Assembly (NCBI GenBank): GCA_001769505.1
Contig: MEOF01000045.1
Coordinates: 1-42,717 of the forward strand
Reading direction: 5' to 3'
DNA length: 42,717 nucleotides
Origin: Bacteroidetes bacterium GWF2_33_38
GTDB taxonomy: Bacteria; Bacteroidota; Bacteroidia; Bacteroidales; GWF2-33-38
Part shown: positions 1-7,814 of the stretch, piece by piece
Numbering within the stretch: the stretch's first letter is position 1
Layout: each line of letters opens with the position of its first letter
Notes under the pieces: generated by a model
Database searches by the model: none
What the model saw: the letters and a program-made list of their open reading frames with translations, nothing else
Told to the model about the DNA's origin: nothing
Translations under genes and position numbers: made by a program

Positions 1-85
1 CTTTTTTAAATATGGATTAATATTTATTTCACATGCTTTATTTAACAGAATAACAGTAGATTATAAAAAATGCCTCAATCTTTTG

Positions 86-376
86 TCATGTACTTAGATC
101 ACTTGCAATAAATTTATTTTTCCCTTTATATATACCGACAATTGATGTGTTTTTATATTCAACATTATAAAATTCAGAATCAAAATTTACAACCATCTGT
201 TCAGAGTTGTTTAAAAACTCATTTTGGATTTCTATAGGTAGGCTATCCCATATAACCTCTTTATATGTAAAATTGTTTAAATCAACTTCTTTTTGACATA
301 AAAACATTACAAAGAAGAAAAGTAAGATTAAACCTAATCCTATTAATATTTTATTCTTTAAATTCATTTTCAACAT
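86..376 (-). CDS. Small single-pass membrane protein, unknown function
   Basis: This 96-residue protein starts with a lysine-rich stretch and one hydrophobic segment (about residues 10-27), then has a short polar, probably periplasmic domain. That layout fits an N-terminally anchored envelope protein; the cysteine at residue 27 follows MFL and does not make a convincing lipobox. Its start lies about 25 bp inside the end of the frameshifted upstream gene (351-556), which suggests translational coupling. A second in-frame ATG four codons in could be the real start. I do not recognise the family. A small membrane protein overlapping the end of an upstream gene resembles an immunity-protein arrangement, but that is only a guess. 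Confidence 0.45.
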   Translation of the reverse strand: MLKMNLKNKILIGLGLILLFFFVMFLCQKEVDLNNFTYKEVIWDSLPIEIQNEFLNNSEQMVVNFDSEFYNVEYKNTSIVGIYKGKNKFIASDLST

Positions 377-556
377 TCTTTAAAATTTGTTCTTGAGCAT
401 CACTATTATTATGCAGACTATGTCCTGCTGCATCTAAAAACCCCCAGCTCCCGCAAGGCTCTGCCTTGTGGTTTTACTATATTTAAACATATCTTTACAA
501 AAACCTTTTGGGTTAACAAAATTATCTAAATTATAAGTTTTATAATTACTGCTCAT
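351..556 (-). pseudogene. Frameshifted small gene, unknown function
   Basis: Read on the minus strand from the ATG at 556, the frame encodes a protein beginning MSSNYKTYNLDNF and stops just after a GAGGF stretch at a homopolymer (GGGGGTTTTT, positions 436-445). If one T were added there, the frame would continue as LDAAGHSLHNNSDAQEQIL and end at 351, giving about 68 residues. So this is a gene with a single-base frameshift, an assembly error in a homopolymer, or a slippage site. The repeat arm at 451-472 lies within the coding frame. A -7 element (TATATTTG) sits only a few bases upstream of the ATG, so the transcript would be nearly leaderless. No family recognised. Confidence 0.4.
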
Positions 557-604
557 TACACAAATATAAACTTTTTTTATTTACCACAAGGCAGAGCCTT
601 GCGG
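451..604. repeat. Pair of 22-bp perfect inverted repeats enclosing a promoter
   Basis: The 22-bp arm at 451-472 is the exact reverse complement of 583-604. Each arm is itself a near-palindrome: a CAAGGC/GCCTTG stem with a TCT loop, extended by CC/GG. The pair could therefore be two REP-like elements or the ends of an invertible segment. The enclosed 110 bp holds a -7 promoter element and the 5' end of the small gene. No invertase gene is visible in the window. Confidence 0.7.
561..568 (-). promoter_or_regulatory. Bacteroidota -7 promoter element (minus strand)
   Basis: TATATTTG on the minus strand matches TAnnTTTG exactly. It lies 4 bp upstream of the ATG at 556 and inside the segment bounded by the inverted repeat 451-604. 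No clear TTG -33 box was seen. Confidence 0.45.
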
Positions 605-697
605 CATCCTACGAAAAATTTTATTGAATAAAATATTATTACATCTTTTTATATCTTAAATTCAAGTAAATGATTACCTTTATAAAATTTTTTATTT

Positions 698-1150
698 ATG
701 AGAATACTATTTTATCTTTTAACGCTTTTGTCTTTCGATATTTATGCTCAAGATGCTACAAGTAATGTTTGGCTTTTAAATATTGACTCAGCAAAAGTTG
801 AAGCAATCAAAACGAATAAACCAATTATGATCGTTTTTTCAGGTTCAGATTGGTGCAAGCCATGTATAAAATTGAAGCATGAAATTTTAGAATCCGAAAC
901 ATTTTTAGCTTTTGCGAAAGATAGTTTGGTTTTAGTTGCGGCCGATTTTCCTCGATTAAAAACAAACCGACAATCAGATGCACAAGTAAAACATAATGAA
1001 AACTTAGCATCGAAATATAATCAATCGGGGTCATTTCCGCATGTTGTTTTCATAAATACCGAAGAAAAAATATTAGGAACATTGGGATATAAACCTATAC
1101 CACCAATAGAATATAATAAACTAATTAAATCAATTATCCTTAATCAATAA
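698..1150 (+). CDS. Secreted thioredoxin-family protein
   Basis: A Sec signal peptide (about residues 1-18, ending YAQ) is followed by a thioredoxin-like fold. The redox motif is WCKPC, with cysteines 53 and 56, and the cis-proline segment GSFPHVVF lies near residue 114. The central domain resembles the Thioredoxin_7 type found in periplasmic thiol oxidoreductases. It is the first gene of a plus-strand cassette followed after 17 bp by the DUF2271 gene and then by apbE, so its substrate is probably a cassette member; the GCGC tail of the DUF4266 lipoprotein is an attractive candidate. A near-match to the -7 element, TACCTTTA at 675-682, lies just upstream. Confidence 0.85.
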   Translation: MRILFYLLTLLSFDIYAQDATSNVWLLNIDSAKVEAIKTNKPIMIVFSGSDWCKPCIKLKHEILESETFLAFAKDSLVLVAADFPRLKTNRQSDAQVKHNENLASKYNQSGSFPHVVFINTEEKILGTLGYKPIPPIEYNKLIKSIILNQ

Positions 1151-1167
1151 TCTCAAAAGTCAGGAAT

Positions 1168-1953
1168 ATGAAACTAATTTTTACACTCATTATCAGTTCA
1201 TTGTTTTTAAATTCAATAGCACAAACTAAGACATCGGGAAATGTATCTTTTGCGTTTACAACACAAACGGCAAATGGCGAATATTCACCGAAGCATGTAT
1301 TAGCGGCATGGGTTACCACTTCATCGGGAACTTATGTAAAATCACTTAAAGTAATGGCTCAAGAACGTATTCAGTATCTGTATGCCTGGAAAGCAACTTC
1401 TTCTAGCGACAAAACAGATGCAATTACAGGAGCTACTTTAAATTCTCATCAAACACATAATTTAAGTTGGAATTGTAAAGATTTAAGCGGAGTTGATGTT
1501 GCCGATGGCGACTATAAATTATGGGTTGAATTTACCGATAAAGACGGCGTTGGTCCAAAACAAAGTTACACTTTTACCAAAGGAGCGACTTTAGTTTCGC
1601 TAAATCCTGCCGACGTTACAAACTTCAAAAGTGTTAGTATTCAATATACTCCTGCAACGAATGATATTGCAAGCGTTTCATCGGAAAACAAATATGTAAC
1701 GGTTTTTCCAAATCCATTTTCTGAAGAAGTGAAAATTGTAGTTAAAGACTCGGAAAACAATAAACTTTATATTTATAATACGGTTGGAAAATTAGTAAGC
1801 GTTTTAAATTCAACATCAAATACAAATGGTTCAATAATTTTCAATTGGAACGCTAAAAATTCAGAAAATCAAGAAGTTGCAAAAGGAATTTATTTTTACA
1901 CATATAAATCTAAAAAAGCAAGTTATTCAGGTAAATTAATTTACGTTAAGTAA
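1168..1953 (+). CDS. DUF2271 predicted flavoprotein with T9SS sorting tail
   Basis: This 261-residue protein has a signal peptide (1-19), a DUF2271 domain (about 24-140) and a C-terminal sorting tail starting near residue 180 with VFPNPF. At residues 84-90 it reads DAITGAT, which fits the Dgx(s/t)gAT consensus at which ApbE enzymes attach FMN; threonine 90 would be the attachment residue. The apbE gene lies two steps downstream in the same direction, which strengthens the link. The tail contains the G-IYFYTYKS pattern typical of type A T9SS cargo, so the protein is probably taken to the cell surface. The role is inferred as extracytoplasmic electron transfer; DUF2271 itself has no settled function. 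Confidence 0.85.
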   Translation: MKLIFTLIISSLFLNSIAQTKTSGNVSFAFTTQTANGEYSPKHVLAAWVTTSSGTYVKSLKVMAQERIQYLYAWKATSSSDKTDAITGATLNSHQTHNLSWNCKDLSGVDVADGDYKLWVEFTDKDGVGPKQSYTFTKGATLVSLNPADVTNFKSVSIQYTPATNDIASVSSENKYVTVFPNPFSEEVKIVVKDSENNKLYIYNTVGKLVSVLNSTSNTNGSIIFNWNAKNSENQEVAKGIYFYTYKSKKASYSGKLIYVK

Positions 1954-1963
1954 TTTTAGCACC

Positions 1964-2068
1964 ACGTCATTGCGAACGAAATGAAATGAAGTGTGGCAAT
2001 CTGAATAATTGAAATACAAAACATTTATCATTGAGATTGCTTCAGTCATACTTCTTTCGCAATGACGT
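1964..2068. repeat. Imperfect palindromic intergenic repeat, about 105 bp
   Basis: The outer arms at 1964-1976 (ACGTCATTGCGAA) and 2056-2068 are perfect reverse complements. An inner pair, GCAATCT near 1996 and AGATTGC at 2034-2040, extends the fold. This resembles dispersed palindromic repeats carrying the CGTCATTGCGA end seen in many genomes. It lies between the DUF2271 gene and apbE and could form a long hairpin in their shared transcript. Confidence 0.75.
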
Positions 2069-2095
2069 TGTTTATTATACCTTTTATCTCAAACA

Positions 2096-3127
2096 ATGTA
2101 TTCAAAACTAATAATCACATTATTTTTTTTTAGTTCGATAACATTCTCACAAAATGTTACCAAAACTGAAGTTATAAAGTTGATGGGTTCGCGTTATGAA
2201 ATTACAGCTGTTGCTGAAGATACAATAAAAGCAAAAATTGGAATTGATGCAGCAATAACAGAAATTAGAAGAATTGAAAACATAATTTCAACACACATCG
2301 AAACATCTGAAACATCAGAAATAAATAGAAATGCAGGAATAAAACCTGTAAAAGTTTCAAAAGAATTGTTCGATTTAATTCAACGATGTATTAAAATTTC
2401 GGATTTAACCGATGGAGCTTTTGATATTTCGTGGGCAGCAATGGAAGGAGTTTGGGTTTTCGATAGCAAACATAACAATATTCCTGCCGACAGTACTGTT
2501 CAAAAAGCATTTAAAAAAGTTGGTTACAAAAACATAATTCTCGACAAAACAAATCAAACAGTTTTCTTGAAAGAAACTGAAATGAAAATTGGATTTGGAG
2601 CAATTGGTCAAGGTTTATCAGCCAATAAAGGACGTGATAAAATGAAAGAACTTGGCATCACAAGCGGAATTGTAAACGCAAGTGGCGAAGTTCTAACTTT
2701 TGGAAAACAAGCCGATGGAACAAATTGGAAAATTGGAATTTCAAATCCTGATAGAAAAGAAAAAGCTTATGCTTGGTTAGAAGTGAGCGAAATGTGTGTT
2801 GCAACATCGGGCAATTATGAAAAGTTTTTTGATATAAATGGACGCAGATATTCACACATCATAAATCCCAAAACGGGATATCCTGTTGAAGGTGTTAAAA
2901 GTGTTACCATAATTTGTCCAGATGCAGAATTGGCGGATGCTTTAGCAACTTCGGTTTTTGTTTTAGGTGAAAAAGCAGGAATAAATTTAATAAATCAATT
3001 AAAAGGTGTTGATTGCATAATTGTGAACAATAATAATGAAAAAATATCGTCGAAAAACTTAAATTTGAATTATTATCAACCCAACGAAATTCAGCAGAAA
3101 CACAATTTTACAACAGGTCAAAAATGA
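2096..3127 (+). CDS. apbE: FAD:protein FMN transferase (ApbE family)
   Basis: ApbE moves FMN from FAD onto a threonine or serine of a target protein outside the cytoplasm, using magnesium. The 343-residue product has an N-terminal signal sequence (1-19) without a lipobox, the early MGSRYEI motif (30-36), ATSGNYEKFF (236-245), SHIINPKTGYPV (253-264) and the metal-site region ADALATSVFVLG (about 280-291). All are hallmarks of the family, and the length is usual. Its likely target is the DUF2271 protein encoded just upstream, which carries a DAITGAT motif. The stop codon overlaps the start of the DUF4266 gene by 4 bp, showing tight coupling. Confidence 0.95.
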   Translation: MYSKLIITLFFFSSITFSQNVTKTEVIKLMGSRYEITAVAEDTIKAKIGIDAAITEIRRIENIISTHIETSETSEINRNAGIKPVKVSKELFDLIQRCIKISDLTDGAFDISWAAMEGVWVFDSKHNNIPADSTVQKAFKKVGYKNIILDKTNQTVFLKETEMKIGFGAIGQGLSANKGRDKMKELGITSGIVNASGEVLTFGKQADGTNWKIGISNPDRKEKAYAWLEVSEMCVATSGNYEKFFDINGRRYSHIINPKTGYPVEGVKSVTIICPDAELADALATSVFVLGEKAGINLINQLKGVDCIIVNNNNEKISSKNLNLNYYQPNEIQQKHNFTTGQK

Positions 3128-3336
3128 TAAAAAAAATATTATTTATACTAACAGTTAGTACATTATTAGCAAGTTGTGCTACAGTTCAACCTTACCAAAA
3201 AATGTATTTAAACGATGAAGATATGAAGCTAAGTTCACACGGAACGGAAGCTTTTGAAACCGGAATTGAAGGATATCGTGAAGGTTCGGCTGGAGCTAAT
3301 GGCGGAAAAACAGGAGGAGGTTGCGGATGCAATTAA
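3124..3336 (+). CDS. DUF4266 small lipoprotein
   Basis: This 70-residue protein has a lipobox (LASC) with the lipidated cysteine at position 18, a short conserved segment (YLNDEDMKL, then HGTEAFETGIEGYREGSAG) and a glycine-rich tail ending GGGCGCN. This is the DUF4266 pattern, and the family typically sits beside DUF3570 and ApbE genes, as here. The two tail cysteines could be a thiol pair served by the thioredoxin-like protein, or a metal site; this is inference. The gene overlaps apbE by 4 bp and the next gene by 10 bp. Codons for the GG repeat double as the ribosome binding site of the following gene. Confidence 0.9.
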   Translation: MIKKILFILTVSTLLASCATVQPYQKMYLNDEDMKLSSHGTEAFETGIEGYREGSAGANGGKTGGGCGCN

Positions 3337-4598
3337 AACATTTTATGTTAGCCGTTTTAGTTTTAGTTTTCACAAATTTAAAAGCTCAAGACGATAAAGT
3401 TTTAAATGAAAAAGAAGTTAATTTCTTATTCAATTATTATCAACAAGATGGCGACCACTCGCCAGTAACTGGCGGTAAAGGAACTGAAAAACTTGAATGT
3501 ATTGCTCCTTTAATTACCGTAAATATTCCTGTTGACACATTGAATAGTTTCGGAATGACTGTCGGCGTAGATTATTATTCATCAGCATCTTGCGACAATA
3601 TTGACATGTTTGTTTCTGGAGCAAGTTCACAATATTTATCATCTGCATCTCGCCAAGATGTTCGTGGCCATGGAGATATTCATTATACACGAACAAGACC
3701 TTCAAAACACGTTTCGGGAACAACAACATTTGGTTATTCACAAGAATTTGATGTTATTTCACTTTCGGGTGGTTACAAATGGCAAAAAGCATCGAAAAAT
3801 CAAAATAGAGATTTTAGTGTTGGTGGAAATATTTTTTACGATACTTGGAAAATAATAAAACCCGGAGAATTAAGGTATGAGTCAACGGAATTTGGAAACG
3901 AAGAAGACAATTACAATACGGACACTCGTACAACTGGAACATTTTCAATTTCTTACGCACAAGTTTTAACAAAAAAACTTCAAATTTTATTTTCGTCAGA
4001 TATTGTTTATCAAAATGGAATTTTATATACTCCATTTCATAGAGTTTTTTTTAACGATTTCACTTGTGTTGATTGTGAAGAAGAAAGCAAATTTCATTTA
4101 ATAGAAAACTTACCCCGCACACGTTTAAAAATCCCAATTGGAATTCGTGCTAATTATTACATCAACGATTGGTTAATTTCTCGTTTATATTACAGATATT
4201 ATAGCGATGATTTTGGAATAAAATCACATACAGTAAGCATTGAATTGCCAATAAAAATCACTCGCTTTTTCACTGTTTATCCAATTTATAGGTTTTATAC
4301 ACAAACTGCAAGTAAATATTTTAAACCTTATGGCGAACACGAGATGCAATTAGATACCAACTATGTTCCACAAGCAATTGAACAATATTACACTTCAGAT
4401 TATGATTTATCAGAATTTGTAAATCATAAATTTGGACTGGGATTAAAATACAGCCCCCTATATGGAATTGCACAAATTGACATTTCTAAAGAACGAAAAA
4501 TTGTTTTCAAAAAAATTGAATTCCGTACAGTCTTTTATCGCCGAAGCGACGGACTTAAAGCATTTACAATAAGTTTTGATACAGGATTTACATTCTAA
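3327..4598 (+). CDS. DUF3570 outer-membrane beta-barrel protein
   Basis: The 423-residue product has a signal peptide ending near KAQ. It then shows many alternating, aromatic-rich strands and finishes in a phenylalanine-terminated strand (DTGFTF), typical of outer-membrane barrels. Its family partner DUF4266 lies immediately upstream. I prefer the ATG at 3327 over the TTG two codons earlier (3321), because a strong GGAGGAGG at 3312-3319 is well placed for 3327 and the signal peptide starts there. The acidic N-terminal region (DDKVLNEKEVNFLFNYYQQD) is characteristic. It may provide the outer-membrane route or anchor for the flavin cassette; the precise job is unknown. Confidence 0.9.
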   Translation: MQLKHFMLAVLVLVFTNLKAQDDKVLNEKEVNFLFNYYQQDGDHSPVTGGKGTEKLECIAPLITVNIPVDTLNSFGMTVGVDYYSSASCDNIDMFVSGASSQYLSSASRQDVRGHGDIHYTRTRPSKHVSGTTTFGYSQEFDVISLSGGYKWQKASKNQNRDFSVGGNIFYDTWKIIKPGELRYESTEFGNEEDNYNTDTRTTGTFSISYAQVLTKKLQILFSSDIVYQNGILYTPFHRVFFNDFTCVDCEEESKFHLIENLPRTRLKIPIGIRANYYINDWLISRLYYRYYSDDFGIKSHTVSIELPIKITRFFTVYPIYRFYTQTASKYFKPYGEHEMQLDTNYVPQAIEQYYTSDYDLSEFVNHKFGLGLKYSPLYGIAQIDISKERKIVFKKIEFRTVFYRRSDGLKAFTISFDTGFTF

Positions 4599-4764
4599 AT
4601 AAGTTATGAGAAATGAGTGATGAATTAGAAGTTTTTAAACCGTTAAACTTATCAACCTTTCAACATATAAACTAATTAATTTTTATGCACTCCAAAATCT
4701 AACTGCTAATTGCTTACATAGCGGATTGAAGATTGCTAATTACTGATTGATTCTGTTTTTCTAT

Positions 4765-4795
4765 TTTGTATCGGTATATTATTGAATTATATTTG
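4765..4795 (+). promoter_or_regulatory. Promoter: TTTG, 19-nt spacer, TATATTTG
   Basis: A TTTG at 4765-4768 and TATATTTG at 4788-4795 are separated by 19 nt, matching the Bacteroidota -33/-7 arrangement. The methyltransferase start codon follows 21 bp later. Confidence 0.75.
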
Positions 4796-4816
4796 TCGTA
4801 GAAAATTCAATTAAAA

Positions 4817-5581
4817 ATGAAAAAAATACAAACAGCCGAACGTGTTTCTGACCAAGATTTATCCGATAATTTTGTATATCAACGAAGCGTGTTGGCATAT
4901 TTCGAAGCAAGCAAAATAGTTCACGGAAATGTATTGGAAATTGGATTTGGCGAAGGATACGGAATGAAAGTGCTGTCGCCGAAAGTTGAAAAATACACCG
5001 CTGTTGATAAGCACGAAAAAGAATTTGCAAATTTACCATCAAACGTTACTATCGTAAATCAAACCGTTCCACCACTCAATTTCCCCGACGAAACATTCGA
5101 TTATGTAGTTTCTTTTCAGGTAATTGAACATATAAAAAACGATAAACTTTTTGTGAAAGAAATTTCCAGAGTTCTTAAAAAGAATGGGAAATTTATTGTT
5201 ACAACCCCGAATATTTTAATGTCGTTAACTCGAAATCCTTGGCACATACGCGAATACAAAGTCGACGAATTGAAAAAATTGTTGCAACGCGAATTTAAAG
5301 CAATTGAGACAAAAGGCGTTTTTGGGAACAAAAAAATAACGGCATATTACAATGAAAATAAAAAGTCGGTCAATCGCATCATGCGTTTCGATATTTTCAG
5401 AATGCAATATTGGCTTCCTCGATTTATCCTACAAATTCCTTATGACATAATGAATCGCCGAAATCGCAAAAAACTCTTAACCCAAAACACAAGTCTAGTT
5501 CAGGATATTAAAATGGACGATTATTTCATCTCATCAGCAAACGACAAGTGTTTCGATTTGTTTTTTGTTGCCGAAAAATAG
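4817..5581 (+). CDS. Class I SAM-dependent methyltransferase
   Basis: The N-terminal half (about residues 35-140) is a Methyltransf_11-type Rossmann fold. Motif I is VLEIGFGEG (39-47), the acidic residue after strand 2 is D64, and the motif IV/post region is FDYVVSFQVIEHI (94-106). These bind S-adenosylmethionine. The C-terminal 110 residues are basic and less conserved and probably define the substrate, which I cannot infer. The gene stands alone with its own promoter and converges on the ATPase gene 32 bp downstream, with no obvious terminator between them. Confidence 0.85.
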   Translation: MKKIQTAERVSDQDLSDNFVYQRSVLAYFEASKIVHGNVLEIGFGEGYGMKVLSPKVEKYTAVDKHEKEFANLPSNVTIVNQTVPPLNFPDETFDYVVSFQVIEHIKNDKLFVKEISRVLKKNGKFIVTTPNILMSLTRNPWHIREYKVDELKKLLQREFKAIETKGVFGNKKITAYYNENKKSVNRIMRFDIFRMQYWLPRFILQIPYDIMNRRNRKKLLTQNTSLVQDIKMDDYFISSANDKCFDLFFVAEK

Positions 5582-5613
5582 GAAATTCTGAAAAATAAAG
5601 AGTTTTATCATAT

Positions 5614-7293
5614 CTATTTTGAAACATCAATGTCAATATTGTATTTTTTCAAAATATTTATAAACTTTGGATATTTAAAGTATTTTCTGTAAATTTCTTC
5701 TGTCTTTAGTATTCGTTCAGCCTGATTTTTAGGCATTCCAAAAGATAATGAAAGTTCAAAATTTTTATAAAATTCATTGTCATTTCCTGTTTCTGCATAT
5801 ATTTCAGCCAATGTTACTGTACTTGTGAAATCTCTTGGAGCTAACTCTAATGCTTTATATATAAATTCAAATGCTTTTTCATAATTCTTTTGAATTCTAT
5901 ATAAGTTTGCAATATTATTATATCCAGCTTCATAATCTGGATAATAATTTATTAATGATACATAGCATTTATAAGCCTCTTCATACATTTTTTTCTTGTA
6001 AAAAATACTGCCCAACCAAATTAGAGCATTTAAATTTTTATTATCTCGGCTTAACACATTCTTAAATACTAATTCTGCTTTGTCAACGTTACCAATATTT
6101 TTTAAAATTCCTCCTTTTGTACACAAATAATCATTAGATTCGGGATTTAATTCAATAGCTTTGTTTATTTTATTTAAAGCATCATCTAAATTTCCCAGTG
6201 AATATAAATTAACCGCTAATTGAGAATAAGCTTCGTCTGATTTTGGATTTAATTTAATGGCTTCTAATAATATTTCCAATTTTTGATTTTGATCAGAAAT
6301 TTTTAAAGCTTTTTCAATTAAATGTTCTGCTTTTTTTAAATTGTTAAACATTTCTTTTTCTTCAATCGACAATTTTTCTTTTGTCAACTCTTCAAATAGT
6401 TCTAAATAATCGGAAGAAATTGGGGTTTTTATTCTTGAACTTCTTTGCGTATTTTGATTACTAATCTCCTCTTTTTCAAACTGATAGCCCATTAACAATT
6501 TTTCTTCTATTTCTAATGTTGGATCAGAATGAATAACAAATAAGTTATTAAATTCAATTGGTAAATCATTTTCTTTTATAAATTTTCTTAAATCTTTATC
6601 AACTGCATTTACTGCTCGCAATTCAATTATTTTTTCATCAGGTCTTTCAAAATATGGAATTCTACATAAAACAAAATTCAACTTCGGTAATTTTCCTGTT
6701 AATGTATTCTCCGGTTGAGATAATGTTTTAATTATTTGTTTTATACCTTGAATATTTTCATCATTTTTAGCTGCCAATAAAACAATTTCATCAGCCATTA
6801 ATGACATTGTTATGCCTGAAATTTCCGAAATTCCAGTTCGTGAATCAATCAATAAATAATCTGGTTTCAATTCTTTTTTAATTCTTTCTTTCAAATCAAC
6901 AAACAAAGCAACTCCTTGACTTTCTTTTTTGTAAAACATTTTAATCCAATCAATTGAAAATAATGTTTTCCAATATTTATCAGAATAAACATTTCCAGCC
7001 GCAATAAAATCAATATCGGTGTATTTTTTATTGTTAAATTTTATGGGTGTAACATAATCATTAATTGATTTTGGTAAAGAATTCTTTTTGTTAAAATAAT
7101 CAATATAATCAACCAAACCTTGATTAATTCCTTTTATATTTTCTTTAAATTTATGATGCAACCCTGGAGCTTCTAAATCGAAATCAATAATACAAACCTT
7201 TTTTCCAAATTCCGAAAGTCGTTTTGCAATATTGGCAAGAGCTAAGCTTCTTCCAACGCCACCTTTGTATGAATAAAATGTTATAGTTTTCAT
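5614..7293 (-). CDS. ParA/MinD-like KGGVGR ATPase fused to TPR repeats
   Basis: The N-terminal ~280 residues form a SIMIBI-class ATPase. The deviant Walker A is YKGGVGRS (9-16), with the signature lysine K10 kept but arginine replacing the usual P-loop lysine. IDFDLEAPG (36-44) follows, and the Walker B strand is DYLLIDSRTG. After a linker containing QNTQRSSRIKTP come about six tetratricopeptide repeats (about 320-515; AIKLNPKSDEAYSQLA and KAIELNPESNDYL are clear examples). This is not a chromosome-partitioning ParA: there is no parB or parS nearby. It starts on the base after the higA stop codon, so it is translated with higA as a third member of the toxin-antitoxin operon. Likely role, inferred: a nucleotide-dependent switch with a TPR sensor or scaffold, possibly acting on the antitoxin. 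The region looks AT-richer than its housekeeping neighbours. Confidence 0.85.
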   Translation of the reverse strand: MKTITFYSYKGGVGRSLALANIAKRLSEFGKKVCIIDFDLEAPGLHHKFKENIKGINQGLVDYIDYFNKKNSLPKSINDYVTPIKFNNKKYTDIDFIAAGNVYSDKYWKTLFSIDWIKMFYKKESQGVALFVDLKERIKKELKPDYLLIDSRTGISEISGITMSLMADEIVLLAAKNDENIQGIKQIIKTLSQPENTLTGKLPKLNFVLCRIPYFERPDEKIIELRAVNAVDKDLRKFIKENDLPIEFNNLFVIHSDPTLEIEEKLLMGYQFEKEEISNQNTQRSSRIKTPISSDYLELFEELTKEKLSIEEKEMFNNLKKAEHLIEKALKISDQNQKLEILLEAIKLNPKSDEAYSQLAVNLYSLGNLDDALNKINKAIELNPESNDYLCTKGGILKNIGNVDKAELVFKNVLSRDNKNLNALIWLGSIFYKKKMYEEAYKCYVSLINYYPDYEAGYNNIANLYRIQKNYEKAFEFIYKALELAPRDFTSTVTLAEIYAETGNDNEFYKNFELSLSFGMPKNQAERILKTEEIYRKYFKYPKFINILKKYNIDIDVSK

Positions 7294-7800
7294 TTAAATA
7301 TTTATATGACAAACATTAAAAATAGCACCTCTTTTTAAAATATTGTTTGTGAAATTTTCCACATCTGACCAAATTGTTGATGGAAAATTAAATTTTACTT
7401 TTCTAGATATTTTGGGTTTAGTGCTTTCAACTAAATCATATTTAGTAATTAAAATATCTTGACTTATATTAAGTAATTTTGAAAATTCACGTATCATATT
7501 TTTTGAAAGGCTTCTTCTTTTATTCAAAACATCTGAAACCAAACCTTTACTTCCAATTATTGGAACAAGATCTTTGGGTTTTAGTTCCATATAAGCCATT
7601 TTTAATTTAATGATTTCTATTGGATTTCCTTCTTTAATAGGATAATGAATTTTATCATAAGCTTTAATTAATTTTTCAATTCTTTCAAATTCTTGAATTA
7701 ATTTTGGATTATTTTCAAATTCAGGATTATCTCCTAAATTTTCCAAAAATTTGACAGCATTTATATATTCTTCTTCGGTTTTAATTATTTTTAGTTCCAT
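7294..7800 (-). CDS. higA: HigA-type antitoxin with helix-turn-helix and C-terminal extension
   Basis: Residues 1-125 match the HigA/COG5499 antitoxin plan: an N-terminal helical region (IKTEEEYINAVKFLENL), the HYPI segment near residue 52, then an Xre-type helix-turn-helix (about 64-118) including LVPIIGSKGLVSDVLNKRR. It should neutralise HigB and repress the operon. At 168 residues it is roughly 40 longer than usual family members; the extra tail (after YDLVESTKPK) is basic, then has a WSDVENF segment. The gene follows higB by 14 bp and its TAA abuts the ATG of the ATPase gene. A 29-bp inverted repeat upstream of higB is the likely operator. Confidence 0.85.
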   Translation of the reverse strand: MELKIIKTEEEYINAVKFLENLGDNPEFENNPKLIQEFERIEKLIKAYDKIHYPIKEGNPIEIIKLKMAYMELKPKDLVPIIGSKGLVSDVLNKRRSLSKNMIREFSKLLNISQDILITKYDLVESTKPKISRKVKFNFPSTIWSDVENFTNNILKRGAIFNVCHINI

Positions 7801-7814
7801 TTGTTTAATCGTAT

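Noticed and set aside
1-85. Possible partial minus-strand frame at the left edge
   Set aside because: A short stretch is open off the edge, but there is no start codon, motif or composition strong enough to call a gene.
4599-4816. Intergenic gap examined for tRNA or small RNA
   Set aside because: No cloverleaf, CCA end or strong hairpin. It holds only short GCTAATT-like repeats and the methyltransferase promoter.
5614-7293. Reading the ATPase as a chromosome- or plasmid-partition ParA
   Set aside because: No parB gene or parS-like repeats nearby, a KGGVGR variant P-loop, a C-terminal TPR region and tight coupling to higA all point elsewhere.
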